A stretch of 64,000 nucleotides of DNA from Tsukamurella sp. 8F (GTDB lineage Bacteria > Actinomycetota > Actinomycetes > Mycobacteriales > Mycobacteriaceae): contig NZ_JARFTP010000008.1 of the NCBI RefSeq assembly GCF_029167375.1, forward strand, positions 1 through 64,000. Reading direction: 5' to 3'. Position 1 is the stretch's first letter. Each line of letters begins with the position of its first letter. The position numbers and the translations under genes are program-made. Positions 49,987 through 61,079 of this stretch are shown here, one piece after another. The notes below the pieces were generated by a model that was given only the letters and a program-made list of their open reading frames with translations, made no database searches and was not told the DNA's origin.

Positions 49987-52584
49987 TCAGCCGACGCGCC
50001 GCCGGATGCGGCTCCACACCAGGACCCACAAGACCACGGCCTGCGCCACCAGCGCGCCCATCGCGGTCAGCCACGCGCCGCGCGTGTGGTTCCACAGCGG
50101 GTCCAGGTCGACGATTCGCGCCTCGCCCGTTCGCGGGTCGTTGATCATGGTCACGTGCTGCAGGTCGATCGTCGAAGCCGCCCCCGCGAAGCCCCAGCGC
50201 GAGGGGAACAGCCACGACACCTGCTCGAGCACCACCCGGCCATGGAGCCCGAACAACCCGCCCGACATCACCAACTGGAGCATCACCACCACCACCAGCA
50301 GCGGCATCACCTGCTCGGGCGACCGCGCGAGCGCTGAGATCAGCAGACCCACCAGGACCGACACGCAGGCCGTCGCCGCGACCGCGACGAATATCTCGAC
50401 CGTGGGGCTGGACACGACGTTGCCCTGGATGATGGGCTGCTTGATCCCGACCGCGACGATCGCCGTCATGACCGCGCTCTGCAGGACCGCCGCGACGAAG
50501 AAGACCAGCGTCTTGGCGGCGAGATAGGCCCCGGGCCGCAGCCCGACGGCCTTCTCCCGCAGGTAGATCACACGTTCACCGACCAGCTCACGGGCCGTGA
50601 GCGCGGCACCCATGAAGCACGCACCGATCACCATGAGCACCAGGATGATCGTCGGTCCGCCGCTGTCGTCGGTCGCCTCGATCTTCCGCAGCCCACTGGG
50701 CGACGGGACTATCAGCGTTATCGCGCCCAGCACGAACGGCAGCGCCACCAGGAACGCCAGATAGGCACGGTCGGCGAGGATCAACCTCGCCTGCCGCCGG
50801 GCGACCACGGACAGCTGGCGTATTCGCGACGCCCTCGGCGCCTTGACGGGTGGCGCCTCGGCACGGACCGCGGGCTGAGCCATCGTCGGTGGGTTGGCCG
50901 CGCGATACCGCTGCTCGGCCTCCTCGGGACGGCGGGCCACGAAGTCGAAGATCTCGGCCCAGTCCTTGGTGCCCATGGCCTTCCCGACACCGTCGGGCGC
51001 TCCGCAGTACGCGGTCCTGCCGCCCGGCGCAAGCAGCAACACCTGGTCGCACATGTCGAGGTGGGTCAGGGAGTGGGTGACGACGATGACCACGCGGCCG
51101 GCATCCGCGAGGCGGCGCAGCGTCTGCATGACCTGTCGGTCCAGCGCGGGGTCGAGGCCCGATGTCGGTTCGTCCAGGATCAACAGCGACGGGCCGGTGA
51201 GCAGCTCCATCGCGACGGAAGCGCGCTTACGCTGGCCGCCCGAGAGCTTGTCTATGCGGGTCTCGGCGTGCTCGGACAGCTGCAGCTCGGACAGCACACC
51301 GTCGATCACGCCGTCGCGGTCCTGCTTCGACATGTCCGGCGGCAGCCGGAGCTCGGCCGCGTACCGCAGCGCCTGGCGCACCGTGAGTCGCCGGTGCAGG
51401 ACGTCGTCCTGCGGGACCATGCCGATGCGGGAGCGCAGGGCGTCGTAGTCGCGGTGCACGTCGCGACTCTCGAACTCGACGGTGCCGACGGTCGGGACGA
51501 GCTCGCCCGAGACGATCCGGCTCACCGTCGACTTACCCGCGCCCGACGGCCCGATCACCGCCGTGAGCGTGCCCGGTGCGGCATCGAGCTCCACGCCCCG
51601 CAGGAGGGTCTTGCCGCCGTCGACCGTGAGTCCCAACGTCCGGACCACGAGCCCGGCGCCCGCCAGCACGTGCGGCTGCGGGCGTTGCAGGGCACCGCCC
51701 TGCAGGACGAGGTCTGAGTTGCCCACAGTGACCACGTCGCCGTCGTGCAGCGGCGTCGGACCCGCGATGCGGCTGCCGTTGACCTGCGTACCGTTGGCCG
51801 AGCGCAAGTCCTCGAGGACCGGTCCCTGCGCCGTGGCCACCACGCGCGCATGCCGGCGGGAGACCAACATGTCGTCGATGACCAGGTCGTTGTCAGGCGT
51901 GCGGCCGATGGAGACCGCCTGGCCTGACACGGCCTGCGGGGCCGGGGCCGCGACGCGATACAGCCCGGTGTTGCCGGCCATGGCGCGCAGATGTGGCGGG
52001 AGGTCACCGACCGGCCGCGGATCGGGCACGGCCCCGGGGCCCGAGGGACCGGCGGCCGGGGCACCGGGCACGCGCTGCTGGGTGCTCGGCCGGGGCGCGG
52101 CCGGGCGGAAACCGCTCGATGCCTGCGCGGGTGGCGGCGCCGTCGGGGTGGACGGTGCGGGCGGCCGCTGCCCCGCGGGACGCAGCACCTGCGGCCGCGG
52201 CTGTCGGGTCTCGGTCCGCCTCGGCGGCTGCTGCGGAGGTCGGGGGGCCGGCTGGGCCGGCCGGGGCGGCGCGGTCACCGCCGCGCTCGGTGTGAGGGTG
52301 AGGGCCACTCCGGCCCTGGGGTCGCCGAGCTGGACCGTGATCGGCCCGCGGACGGCCACCGAGCCCTGCTGCGCCCCGTCGAGGAATATGCCGTTGGTGC
52401 TGCGATCGGTGAGCAGCCACGACTCGCCCGTGTGCGCGAGCACCGCGTGGCGGCGCGATACCAGCGGGTGATTGACCGTCAGGTCGTTGTCGGCCGTGCG
52501 GCCGATGGTCGCGGTCTTACCCGGGACCACCGTGAGTGTCTGGCCGCCCGCCGCGAGCGTGAGCGACTCCACCTGTGTGTTCAT
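49987..52584 (-). CDS. FHA-domain ABC exporter, fused ATPase-permease (Rv1747-like)
   Basis: An 865-residue protein. FHA domain 1 lies at about 25-95 ([20 protein letters not shown]). A Pro/Ala/Gln-rich linker covers about 100-200. FHA domain 2 lies at about 225-295 ([20 protein letters not shown]). The ABC ATPase has Walker [10 protein letters not shown] at 345-353, then LSGGQRKR and [12 protein letters not shown]-terminal ABC-2 permease with about six helices starts near 610. This is the layout of M. tuberculosis Rv1747, an exporter regulated when Ser/Thr kinases phosphorylate it and the FHA domains bind phosphothreonine. A minus-strand TATAGT (52593-52598) lies eight bases before ATG 52584. 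Confidence 0.93.
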   Translation of the reverse strand: MNTQVESLTLAAGGQTLTVVPGKTATIGRTADNDLTVNHPLVSRRHAVLAHTGESWLLTDRSTNGIFLDGAQQGSVAVRGPITVQLGDPRAGVALTLTPSAAVTAPPRPAQPAPRPPQQPPRRTETRQPRPQVLRPAGQRPPAPSTPTAPPPAQASSGFRPAAPRPSTQQRVPGAPAAGPSGPGAVPDPRPVGDLPPHLRAMAGNTGLYRVAAPAPQAVSGQAVSIGRTPDNDLVIDDMLVSRRHARVVATAQGPVLEDLRSANGTQVNGSRIAGPTPLHDGDVVTVGNSDLVLQGGALQRPQPHVLAGAGLVVRTLGLTVDGGKTLLRGVELDAAPGTLTAVIGPSGAGKSTVSRIVSGELVPTVGTVEFESRDVHRDYDALRSRIGMVPQDDVLHRRLTVRQALRYAAELRLPPDMSKQDRDGVIDGVLSELQLSEHAETRIDKLSGGQRKRASVAMELLTGPSLLILDEPTSGLDPALDRQVMQTLRRLADAGRVVIVVTHSLTHLDMCDQVLLLAPGGRTAYCGAPDGVGKAMGTKDWAEIFDFVARRPEEAEQRYRAANPPTMAQPAVRAEAPPVKAPRASRIRQLSVVARRQARLILADRAYLAFLVALPFVLGAITLIVPSPSGLRKIEATDDSGGPTIILVLMVIGACFMGAALTARELVGERVIYLREKAVGLRPGAYLAAKTLVFFVAAVLQSAVMTAIVAVGIKQPIIQGNVVSSPTVEIFVAVAATACVSVLVGLLISALARSPEQVMPLLVVVVMLQLVMSGGLFGLHGRVVLEQVSWLFPSRWGFAGAASTIDLQHVTMINDPRTGEARIVDLDPLWNHTRGAWLTAMGALVAQAVVLWVLVWSRIRRRVG

Positions 52585-52606
52585 CGCCCTGAACTATATG
52601 TAGGCA

Positions 52607-52657
52607 CGCCAGCGCCCGGCCTGCTTCGCACTTAACGAGCAGGCCGGGCGCGTGGCG
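52607..52657 (-). terminator. Strong hairpin terminator after arc
   Basis: A perfect 14-bp stem, GCGCCCGGCCTGCT (52612-52625) with AGCAGGCCGGGCGC (52638-52651), is extended past a one-base bulge by five more pairs (52607-52611 with 52653-52657). The loop is 12 bases. It begins two bases after the arc stop on the minus strand. There is no T tract, as is common for actinobacterial terminators. Confidence 0.75.
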
Positions 52658-52658
52658 G

Positions 52659-54407
52659 CTACAGGTACTGGCCGGTGCTGGTCTCGGTGTCGATCGCCCG
52701 CGACGCGGACGAGTTCTTGCCCGTCACCAGTGTCCGGATGTAGACGATGCGCTCGCCCTTCTTGCCCGAGATGCGGGCCCAGTCGTCCGGGTTGGTCGTG
52801 TTCGGCAGATCCTCGTTCTCGGCGAACTCGTCGACGATCGACTCGAACAGATGCGTCACCCGCATGCCTGCTTGGCCGGTGTCGAGGTGCGCCTTGATCG
52901 CAGCCTTCTTCGCGCGGTCCACCACGTTCTGGATCATCGCACCCGAGTTGAAGTCCTTGAAGTACATGACCTCCTTGTCGCCGTTCGCGTAGGTGACCTC
53001 CAGGAAGCGGTTCTCGTCGGTCTCGGCGTACATGCGGTCCACGACGCGTTCGATCATCGCCTTGACGCAGGCCTCGCGGTCCCCGCCGAACTCGGCGAGG
53101 TCCTCGGGGTGGATAGGCAGCGCGGACGTCAGGTATTTGCTGAAGATGTCCTGCGCGCCCTCGGCGTCCGGCCGCTCGATCTTGATCTTCACATCGAGGC
53201 GGCCGGGACGCAGGATCGCCGGATCGATCATGTCCTCGCGATTGGACGCGCCGATAACGATGACGTTCTCCAGACCCTCGACGCCGTCGATCTCGGACAG
53301 AAGCTGCGGCACGACGGTGGTCTCGACGTCGGAGCTGACACCCGAGCCACGAGTGCGGAAGATCGAGTCCATCTCGTCGAAGAAGACGATCACAGGTGTG
53401 CCCTCGGACGCCTTCTCGCGTGCCCGCTGGAAGATCAGGCGGATGTGCCGCTCGGTCTCGCCGACGAACTTGTTGAGCAGTTCGGGGCCTTTGATGTTGA
53501 GGAAGTAGGACTTCGCCTCGCGCGAGTCGTCCCCGCGCACCTCGGCGATCTTCTTCGCGAGCGAGTTGGCGACGGCCTTCGCGATCAGCGTCTTGCCGTT
53601 GCCGGGCGGCCCGTACAGGAGCACCCCCTTGGGCGGCCGCAGAGAGTAGTCCTTGAACAGGTCCTTGTGCAGGAACGGCAGTTCTACCGCATCGCGGATG
53701 AGCTCGATCTGCCGGCCCAGGCCGCCGATGTCGGAGTAGTCGACGTCCGGCACCTCCTCGAGGACGAGATCCTCGACCTCGGCCTTGGGGATGCGTTCGA
53801 ACGCATACCCGGCCTTGGTGTCGACCAGCAGGGAGTCGCCGACGCGGAGCCGGCGACGGGTGCCGTCCTCATCGTCGGCGGCGTCGCGCTCCACCTCGAC
53901 GAGCGGGGCCGCGAGGCGCACGACGCGCTCCTCGTCGGCGTGCCCGACGACCAGGGCGCGCTGCCCGTCGTCGAGCACCTCGCGCAGCACACAGATCTCG
54001 CCGACGGTCTCGAACAGGCCCGACTCGACGACGGTGAGTGCCTCGTTGAGACGCACGGTCTGGCCGATGCGCAGAGTCTCCGGCTCGACGTTCGGCGACA
54101 GCGTCAGCCGCATCTTGCGGCCCGAGGTGAACACGTCCACCGTCGCGTCCTCGTAGGTAGCCAGCAGTACGCCGTACCCCGACGGGGGCTGCCCGAGCCG
54201 GTCGACCTCCTCACGCAGAGCGATAAGCTGCGCGCGGGCGTCGCGGAGCGTCTCGAGCAGCTTCGCATTGCGGGTCGTCAGGGCCTCCACGCGCTCGCGC
54301 AGCTGCGCGTCGTTCGCCCCGGTGGCACCGTGGGATGCGGCGCGAGGCAACGGATTCGAACCGGCGGCGCCGGACGGCGCGGGGCGGTTCTCAGCGGGGT
54401 CAGTCAT
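52659..54407 (-). CDS. arc: Proteasome-associated AAA ATPase ARC/Mpa
   Basis: A 582-residue hexameric unfoldase. An N-terminal coiled coil at about 33-75 ([20 protein letters not shown] onward) binds Pup. Two OB folds follow. The AAA module has Walker A in [19 protein letters not shown] and Walker B in [12 protein letters not shown], with [19 protein letters not shown] (sensor and arginine-finger region). The C-terminus is GQYL, the motif that docks into PrcA pockets to open the gate. GGGAG precedes ATG 54407. Unlike in M. tuberculosis, an FHA-ABC gene separates arc from dop. Confidence 0.97.
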   Translation of the reverse strand: MTDPAENRPAPSGAAGSNPLPRAASHGATGANDAQLRERVEALTTRNAKLLETLRDARAQLIALREEVDRLGQPPSGYGVLLATYEDATVDVFTSGRKMRLTLSPNVEPETLRIGQTVRLNEALTVVESGLFETVGEICVLREVLDDGQRALVVGHADEERVVRLAAPLVEVERDAADDEDGTRRRLRVGDSLLVDTKAGYAFERIPKAEVEDLVLEEVPDVDYSDIGGLGRQIELIRDAVELPFLHKDLFKDYSLRPPKGVLLYGPPGNGKTLIAKAVANSLAKKIAEVRGDDSREAKSYFLNIKGPELLNKFVGETERHIRLIFQRAREKASEGTPVIVFFDEMDSIFRTRGSGVSSDVETTVVPQLLSEIDGVEGLENVIVIGASNREDMIDPAILRPGRLDVKIKIERPDAEGAQDIFSKYLTSALPIHPEDLAEFGGDREACVKAMIERVVDRMYAETDENRFLEVTYANGDKEVMYFKDFNSGAMIQNVVDRAKKAAIKAHLDTGQAGMRVTHLFESIVDEFAENEDLPNTTNPDDWARISGKKGERIVYIRTLVTGKNSSASRAIDTETSTGQYL

Positions 54408-54452
54408 AGCGTGCTCCCTTCGAGCGGGGTATTACCACGCTACCGTCTCCGC

Positions 54453-56171
<1,719 letters not shown>

Positions 56172-56193
56172 CTCCTGCGCCCGCGCGCGGACG

Positions 56194-57039
56194 TCAGAAT
56201 CGACAGCTACGGATGTCGGACATCAGGATCGCCTTCGCGCCGATATCCGCGAGTTCGTCCATCATCGTGTTCGCGTCCTTCCGCGGGACGAGGACGCGGA
56301 CCGCTACCCACGCCTGGTCGGCCATGGGTGACACCGTCGGGGACTCGAGCCCGGGCGTGACCTGGACCGCCCGGTCGAGGATCTCCTTCGGGCAGTCGTA
56401 GTCCAGCAGCACGTACTGCCGTCCGAACACGACGCCCTGCAGCCGTGCCGTGAGCTGGTCGCGCGCCCGGTCCGTCGCCGAACCGGCGGCCTCGATGAGC
56501 ACGCCCTCCGAACCGATCAGCGGCTCGCCGAACGGCACCAGATTGTTCTGGCGCAGCGAGCGACCGGATTCGACGACGTCCGCGATGAGGTCCGCCACGC
56601 CCAGCTGGATCGAGATCTCGACCGCGCCGTCGAGGCGGATGACGTCGGCGGCGAAACCCCGGCGATCGAGGTCGGCCCGTACCAGGTTCGGGTACGACGT
56701 GGCGATGCGCTTGCCGTCCAGATCGCCCACGGTCCACTCGGTGCCCGCGGGGCCCGCGTACCGGAAGGTCGAGCGGCCGAAGCCGAGCGCGAGACGTTCC
56801 GTGAACTCGGCACCGGAGTCGAGGGCGAGATCACGCCCGGTGATGCCGAGATCCAGCTCCCCGGACGCGACGTAGAGCGCGATGTCCTTGGGGCGCAGGA
56901 AGAAGAACTCGACCTCGTTGGCGTTGTCCAGGACGGTCAGGTCCTTGGAATCCGTACGCCGGCGGTAGCCGGCCTCGGACAGGATCGTGGCGGCGGCCTC
57001 GGAGAGGGCGCCCTTGTTGGGTACTGCGACGCGCAGCAT
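56194..57039 (-). CDS. hisG: ATP phosphoribosyltransferase HisG (long form)
   Basis: A 281-residue long-form enzyme, first step of histidine synthesis (ATP + PRPP). [20 protein letters not shown] opens the catalytic domain, [20 protein letters not shown] and [17 protein letters not shown] follow, and the C-terminal ACT-like domain (about 205-281, [20 protein letters not shown]) gives feedback inhibition by histidine. GGAAAGAG precedes ATG 57039. It is paired with hisE 56 bp upstream, separated from other his genes as in mycobacteria. Confidence 0.96.
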   Translation of the reverse strand: MLRVAVPNKGALSEAAATILSEAGYRRRTDSKDLTVLDNANEVEFFFLRPKDIALYVASGELDLGITGRDLALDSGAEFTERLALGFGRSTFRYAGPAGTEWTVGDLDGKRIATSYPNLVRADLDRRGFAADVIRLDGAVEISIQLGVADLIADVVESGRSLRQNNLVPFGEPLIGSEGVLIEAAGSATDRARDQLTARLQGVVFGRQYVLLDYDCPKEILDRAVQVTPGLESPTVSPMADQAWVAVRVLVPRKDANTMMDELADIGAKAILMSDIRSCRF

Positions 57040-57095
57040 GTGTGGTCTCTTTCCGCTGGTTCGTCGGGGCTGTACGCGGTGCGGCCTGAAAGCCG

Positions 57096-57359
57096 CTACA
57101 GATGCGCGTACACGTCGTCGAGAGTGAGCCCTCGCTTGACCATCATCACCTGCAGCCAATACAGCAGTTGGGACATCTCCTCGGCGAGCTCGGCGTCGCT
57201 CTGATGCTCGGCGGCGATCCAGACCTCGCCGGCCTCTTCGATGACCTTCTTACCCAGGAAGTGGACGCCGCGATCGAGTGCCTCCACCGTCCCGCTCCCG
57301 GCGGGGCGCGTCCGGGCCTTCTCCGCAAGCTCGGCGAACAGCGTCTCCATGGTCTTCAC
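57096..57359 (-). CDS. hisE: Phosphoribosyl-ATP pyrophosphohydrolase HisE
   Basis: About 87 residues, all-alpha MazG-like fold, catalysing the second step of histidine synthesis. Metal-binding Glu residues are in [19 protein letters not shown] and [23 protein letters not shown] 57359 is preferred because GGGAGA lies nine bases upstream; ATG 57377 would add six residues. It is co-directional with hisG, so the two products act consecutively from one transcript. Confidence 0.94.
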   Translation of the reverse strand: MKTMETLFAELAEKARTRPAGSGTVEALDRGVHFLGKKVIEEAGEVWIAAEHQSDAELAEEMSQLLYWLQVMMVKRGLTLDDVYAHL

Positions 57360-57421
57360 GGTCGGCCATTCTCCCATGCCCCGGCGGGACGACCGGAACA
57401 GGCCTCAATACAGTAGAGCGA

Positions 57422-59308
57422 GTGGACACGGACCTGGATGCGGACGGCGACGCCGGATCCGCCGACGGTCCGGACACCGTCCCGTTCAAGGTTCGCAAGG
57501 GCACCGGGCCATACCGATTCGTGCGCGGTGCGGTCGGCGCGCGCATGCGCCTCGTCAGTGCCCTGCGGGATCCGGACCGCTTCATCCAGGAGAGCCTCGA
57601 CGAGCTGCACGAGCGGCACCCCTTCCTCGCGTGGCTGTGGAGCCTGCTCCACCTGGACTTCGCCGGGCTGTTCGTGGGCGGTGTGTTCCTGGAGCTGTCG
57701 TTCACGGTGTCGCTGCTCCCCCGTGGCTGGTTCTTCCAGGGGTTCATCGCCGGTATCAACGCCGTCATCGGTTACGGCGTGGGTGCGTTCGCGAAGTGGC
57801 TCATCACCGATCTGCTGGTGCGCGGGCACCCGATCCGGACGCGCCCCCGGCTGGCGCGGCTGATCCCGTTCCTGCGCGCGGCGATCGTCCTGATCAACCT
57901 CGCGGGCGTCGCGATCATGCTCGTGATCTCCCGGCGGTGGCAGGCCGATATGCGAGCGCTGATGGGACAGCCGGCAGAACACGGCTACTGGTGGCTGCTG
58001 ATCCCCGCCATCGCCTTTGTCACGTCGGTCCTGCTGATCTCGGTGTTCCGCGCGCTGCGCGACCTCGCACGGCTCCTGGCGAAAGAGGGCAACAGGTACC
58101 TGCGCATCCCGCCCGCCGCCGCCCGGATACTCGGCGCATGCCTCGTGGTGCTGCTCGTGATCCTGGTGTTCGACGGGGTCGTGTTCCGTGCCTTCCGCAC
58201 CGTCGCCAACTCCATCGCTTCGACGAGCAACGACGCCACCCGTGCCGGGATGCGGCAGCCGATGGAGTTCGAACGCTCGGGCTCCCCCGACTCGGCTGCG
58301 AGCTGGTCCGGGCTCGGCTACGAGGGACGCAACTTCGTGGCCGGCGGTCTCCGCAAGGCGGATATCGAACGGTTCACGGACCACCCCGTGACCGAACCGG
58401 TGCGGGTGTACGTCGGGCTCGAGAACGCGTCGACGCCCGAGCAGCGCAAGGCGATCATGCTCAGGGAGTTGCAGCGGACGGGCGCTCTGGACCGCAAGTA
58501 CCTCGTCGTCATCCCCACCACCGGCAGTGGTTGGGTCAACCCGACCGCTGCGCGCGCTCTCGAGCTGATGTACGACGGCGATGTGGCACTCGTGGCCGCG
58601 CAGTACTCCTACCTGCCCAGCTGGATCTCGTTCGTCACCGACGGGCAGCTGTCGCTGGAGGCCGGGAAGAGGCTCATCGACACCGTCCACACCGCAGTCG
58701 ACGCACGCCCGCAGGCTCAGCGCCCCAAGCTCCTCGTCATGGGCGAGTCGCTCGGAACGCGCGCCGGCGAGGGCGCGTTCGATTCCCTCGCGCAGATACG
58801 CGAGGAGGTCGACGGCGTCGTCTGGATCGGGCCGCCCGCCGCGAACCCCATCCACGGGGCGCTCACCCAGCGCCGCGATCTCGGCACGCCCGAGGTGCTG
58901 CCGACCTACTCCGACGGGCTGGTGGTGCGGTTCACCGACGGGGTCAAGCCGCTGACGGGCGGCCCCGAGTGGCTCGAGCCGCGCATAGTCTATGTGCAGC
59001 ATGCGTCGGATCCCGTGGTCTGGTGGAGTCCCGATCTTCTCCTGCGTGAACCGGATTGGTTGCGCGAGCCGCCCGGCAGAGATCGCTCGCGGGCGATGGC
59101 GTGGTACCCGTTCGTCACGTTCTGGCAGGTGTCTGCGGATCTCGCGAACGCCGCGGGCGTGCCCGACGGCCACGGCCACAACTACGGCACCGCGGTCGTC
59201 GATGCGTTCGCCGCCGTGATGCCGCCCGCCGGGTGGACGCCCGCAGACACCGAGCGCGTGCGTGTGGCCACGATGGCCAGCGCCGCGCTCGACGGAGCCG
59301 AGAAGTAG
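57422..59308 (+). CDS. Membrane-anchored alpha/beta hydrolase (Abhydrolase_9 type)
   Basis: A 628-residue protein of the actinobacterial family with an N-terminal membrane domain and a C-terminal alpha/beta hydrolase. About four to five helices occur between residues 80 and 265 (FAGLFVGGVFLELSFTVSLL, GFIAGINAVIGYGVGAF, LVVLLVILVFDGVVF). The extracytoplasmic catalytic domain runs from about 300, with nucleophile elbow VMGESLGTRAG and late YVQHASDPVVWW and GHGHNYGTAV segments that may supply Asp and His. Substrate unknown, perhaps an envelope lipid. GTG 57422 follows a TACAGT -10 (57409-57414) by seven bases, suggesting leaderless translation. Confidence 0.85.
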   Translation: MDTDLDADGDAGSADGPDTVPFKVRKGTGPYRFVRGAVGARMRLVSALRDPDRFIQESLDELHERHPFLAWLWSLLHLDFAGLFVGGVFLELSFTVSLLPRGWFFQGFIAGINAVIGYGVGAFAKWLITDLLVRGHPIRTRPRLARLIPFLRAAIVLINLAGVAIMLVISRRWQADMRALMGQPAEHGYWWLLIPAIAFVTSVLLISVFRALRDLARLLAKEGNRYLRIPPAAARILGACLVVLLVILVFDGVVFRAFRTVANSIASTSNDATRAGMRQPMEFERSGSPDSAASWSGLGYEGRNFVAGGLRKADIERFTDHPVTEPVRVYVGLENASTPEQRKAIMLRELQRTGALDRKYLVVIPTTGSGWVNPTAARALELMYDGDVALVAAQYSYLPSWISFVTDGQLSLEAGKRLIDTVHTAVDARPQAQRPKLLVMGESLGTRAGEGAFDSLAQIREEVDGVVWIGPPAANPIHGALTQRRDLGTPEVLPTYSDGLVVRFTDGVKPLTGGPEWLEPRIVYVQHASDPVVWWSPDLLLREPDWLREPPGRDRSRAMAWYPFVTFWQVSADLANAAGVPDGHGHNYGTAVVDAFAAVMPPAGWTPADTERVRVATMASAALDGAEK

Positions 59309-59313
59309 CGTGC

Positions 59314-59330
59314 TGCGGAGTGCCTCCGCA
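59314..59330. terminator. Hairpin between convergent hydrolase and XRE genes
   Basis: TGCGGAG-TGC-CTCCGCA is a perfect 7-bp stem with a 3-base loop, starting six bases after the hydrolase stop. A second longer-range repeat, AGCGGTTC (59334-59341) and GAACCGCT (59366-59373), straddles the XRE stop. Together they probably end both transcripts. Confidence 0.55.
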
Positions 59331-59356
59331 CGAAGCGGTTCACGAACACGCCGCGG

Positions 59357-60211
59357 TCAGGTGCCGAACCGCTGACTACCGACCACGGCGAGCAATGCGA
59401 GCTTCTCCGCTGCCTCGGTGTTCGGTGCCGCGGTCAGCACGAGTAGAGCCTGCGACTGGTCCTCGGTGAAGAGCACCTGACAGTCCACCTCGATCGCGCC
59501 GATCTCCGGGTGCAACAGCACCTTGTGATCCTCGAATCGGACCGCGACCTCGTGCCGGTCCCACAACTCGCGGAACTCGGCGCTGCGGTGCCGGAGATCG
59601 GCCACGATCTCACCTGCGGTCGAACGCGGGCCGAGGCGGCCATAGGCGGCGCGCAGGTTGGCGACCAGGGCGCGGCTCTGCCTGGCGTGATCGTCTGCGG
59701 GGTAGCTCCGGCGCGCTGTGGCCGGATCGGCGAACCAGCGGTGGATGTCGCTGCGGGCCAGTCCTGTTCGTCCGCTCGTATCACCGAACAGCGCACGGGC
59801 GGGCTCGTTCTGTTGAAGTGTCTCGCCGATATCCGACAGGATCAGAGCCGGTGTGTCGGAGAGCCGGTCGAGGACACGCAGCAGCGCAGGCGACACGTGC
59901 CCCGAGCCCCCGGATCGGTCCGGCGCGCTGTGGCCTGCGACCCGGTACAGATAGTCGCGCTCGTCCGCGGTCAGGCGCAGAGCCCGGGCCAGCGCATCGA
60001 GCACCTGCGTCGACGGTTGCGGGCCACGCCGCTGCTCGAGCCGGGACAGGTAGTCGGTGGACATCCCGGCGAGCATCGCGACCTCCTCGCGGCGCAGCCC
60101 GGGCGTGCGGCGGCGAGCACCCTCGGGCAGGCCGACGTCGTAGGGTGTCAGGGCCTCACGACGTCTGCGCAGGAAGTCGGCGAGTACGGATCGGTCCACG
60201 AGTTCCATCAT
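59357..60211 (-). CDS. XRE/MmyB-family transcriptional regulator
   Basis: A 284-residue regulator. The N-terminal XRE helix-turn-helix RTPGLRREEVAMLAGMSTDYLSRLEQ lies at about 33-60. The C-terminal MmyB-like PAS-type ligand domain (about 105-275, LSDIGETLQQNEPARALFGD onward) may bind fatty acids or similar ligands. The pairing of such a regulator with a divergent short-chain dehydrogenase is very common in actinobacteria. Start at ATG 60211 or the next codon, ATG 60208. A 21-bp palindrome lies in the 90-bp gap to the SDR gene. Confidence 0.9.
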   Translation of the reverse strand: MMELVDRSVLADFLRRRREALTPYDVGLPEGARRRTPGLRREEVAMLAGMSTDYLSRLEQRRGPQPSTQVLDALARALRLTADERDYLYRVAGHSAPDRSGGSGHVSPALLRVLDRLSDTPALILSDIGETLQQNEPARALFGDTSGRTGLARSDIHRWFADPATARRSYPADDHARQSRALVANLRAAYGRLGPRSTAGEIVADLRHRSAEFRELWDRHEVAVRFEDHKVLLHPEIGAIEVDCQVLFTEDQSQALLVLTAAPNTEAAEKLALLAVVGSQRFGT

Positions 60212-60233
60212 GCCGGGGTCCGGCGACCGCCAG

Positions 60234-60254
60234 CCAGGGACCCGCGGTCCCTGG
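60234..60254. promoter_or_regulatory. Palindrome, probable operator of XRE regulator
   Basis: CCAGGGACC (60234-60242) and GGTCCCTGG (60246-60254) form perfect 9-bp arms around CGC. It is centred in the XRE/SDR divergent gap, 48 bp before the SDR start. Confidence 0.7.
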
Positions 60255-60301
60255 AGATCCGCTCTCTGGTCGGTCCACCTCGTCGCCGCCAGGCTGGGAT
60301 C

Positions 60302-61060
60302 ATGCAGATAAACGGAAACACCGTCTTCATCCCCGGCGCGACGAGCGGCATCGGGCTCGCGCTCGCGCTCCGCCTGCGCGCGGCAGGCAACACCGTCGTC
60401 GTCGGTGGCCGCAGGCAGGCGCTACTCGACGAGATCGCAGCTACGCACGGTATAGAGGGCGTGCGTATCGACACGGCCGACGCGGACAGCATCGCGGACG
60501 CGTCGGCCGAGATCCTGCGCCGCTTCCCCGACCTGAACGTCCTCGTGACGATGGCCGGCGTGATGCGCGCCGAGGACTGGCACACGGCCGGATTCCTCGC
60601 CGACGCCGAGGCGCAGGTCGTCACCAACCTGCTGGGACCGATCCGTCTGATCGCGGCGTTCACCGCGCATCTGCAGGCCCGCCCCGATGCGACGATCGTG
60701 ACGGTGTCGTCGGGTCTCGCCTTCGCGCCGCTGCGCGTCACTCCCACCTACAACGCCACCAAGGCCGCGATCCACATGCTGTCGGAGACACTGCGGCTGC
60801 AACTCGCGGACACATCGGTGCGCGTACTCGAACTCGAACCCCCGGCCGTCCGCACGGCGCTCATGCCCGGGCAGGAGGAGAGCGAGTTCGCGATGCCGCT
60901 CGACGACTTCGCCGACGAGGTCATCGAGATCCTGCGTACGCAGCCGGAGGCGACCGAGATCCAGGTCGAGAACGTCAAGTTCCTGCGTTACGGAGAGGCG
61001 CGCGGCGACTACTCGCAGGTCGTGTCGACCCTCAACGAGCTGGACCCGCACGGACACTGA
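60302..61060 (+). CDS. Short-chain dehydrogenase/reductase (DltE-like)
   Basis: A 252-residue SDR. The cofactor loop is FIPGATSGIGLALALRLRAA, then VLVTMAGVMRAEDW and the catalytic triad with Ser in IVTVSSGLAFAPL and Tyr/Lys in TPTYNATKAAIHM. It matches the group often named DltE or YbbO-like that is encoded next to MmyB-type regulators. The natural substrate is unknown. ATG 60302 lies six bases after CAGGCT (60290-60295), a possible weak leaderless -10. It is convergent with the alpha-galactosidase gene. Confidence 0.88.
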   Translation: MQINGNTVFIPGATSGIGLALALRLRAAGNTVVVGGRRQALLDEIAATHGIEGVRIDTADADSIADASAEILRRFPDLNVLVTMAGVMRAEDWHTAGFLADAEAQVVTNLLGPIRLIAAFTAHLQARPDATIVTVSSGLAFAPLRVTPTYNATKAAIHMLSETLRLQLADTSVRVLELEPPAVRTALMPGQEESEFAMPLDDFADEVIEILRTQPEATEIQVENVKFLRYGEARGDYSQVVSTLNELDPHGH

Positions 61061-61079
61061 ACACGGCCACTCGGCGCGG

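Noticed and set aside
57356-59179. A 607-codon minus-strand frame opposite the membrane hydrolase
   Set aside because: It has shadow composition, no recognisable domain and no ribosome binding site. The plus-strand hydrolase has membrane helices and a catalytic elbow.
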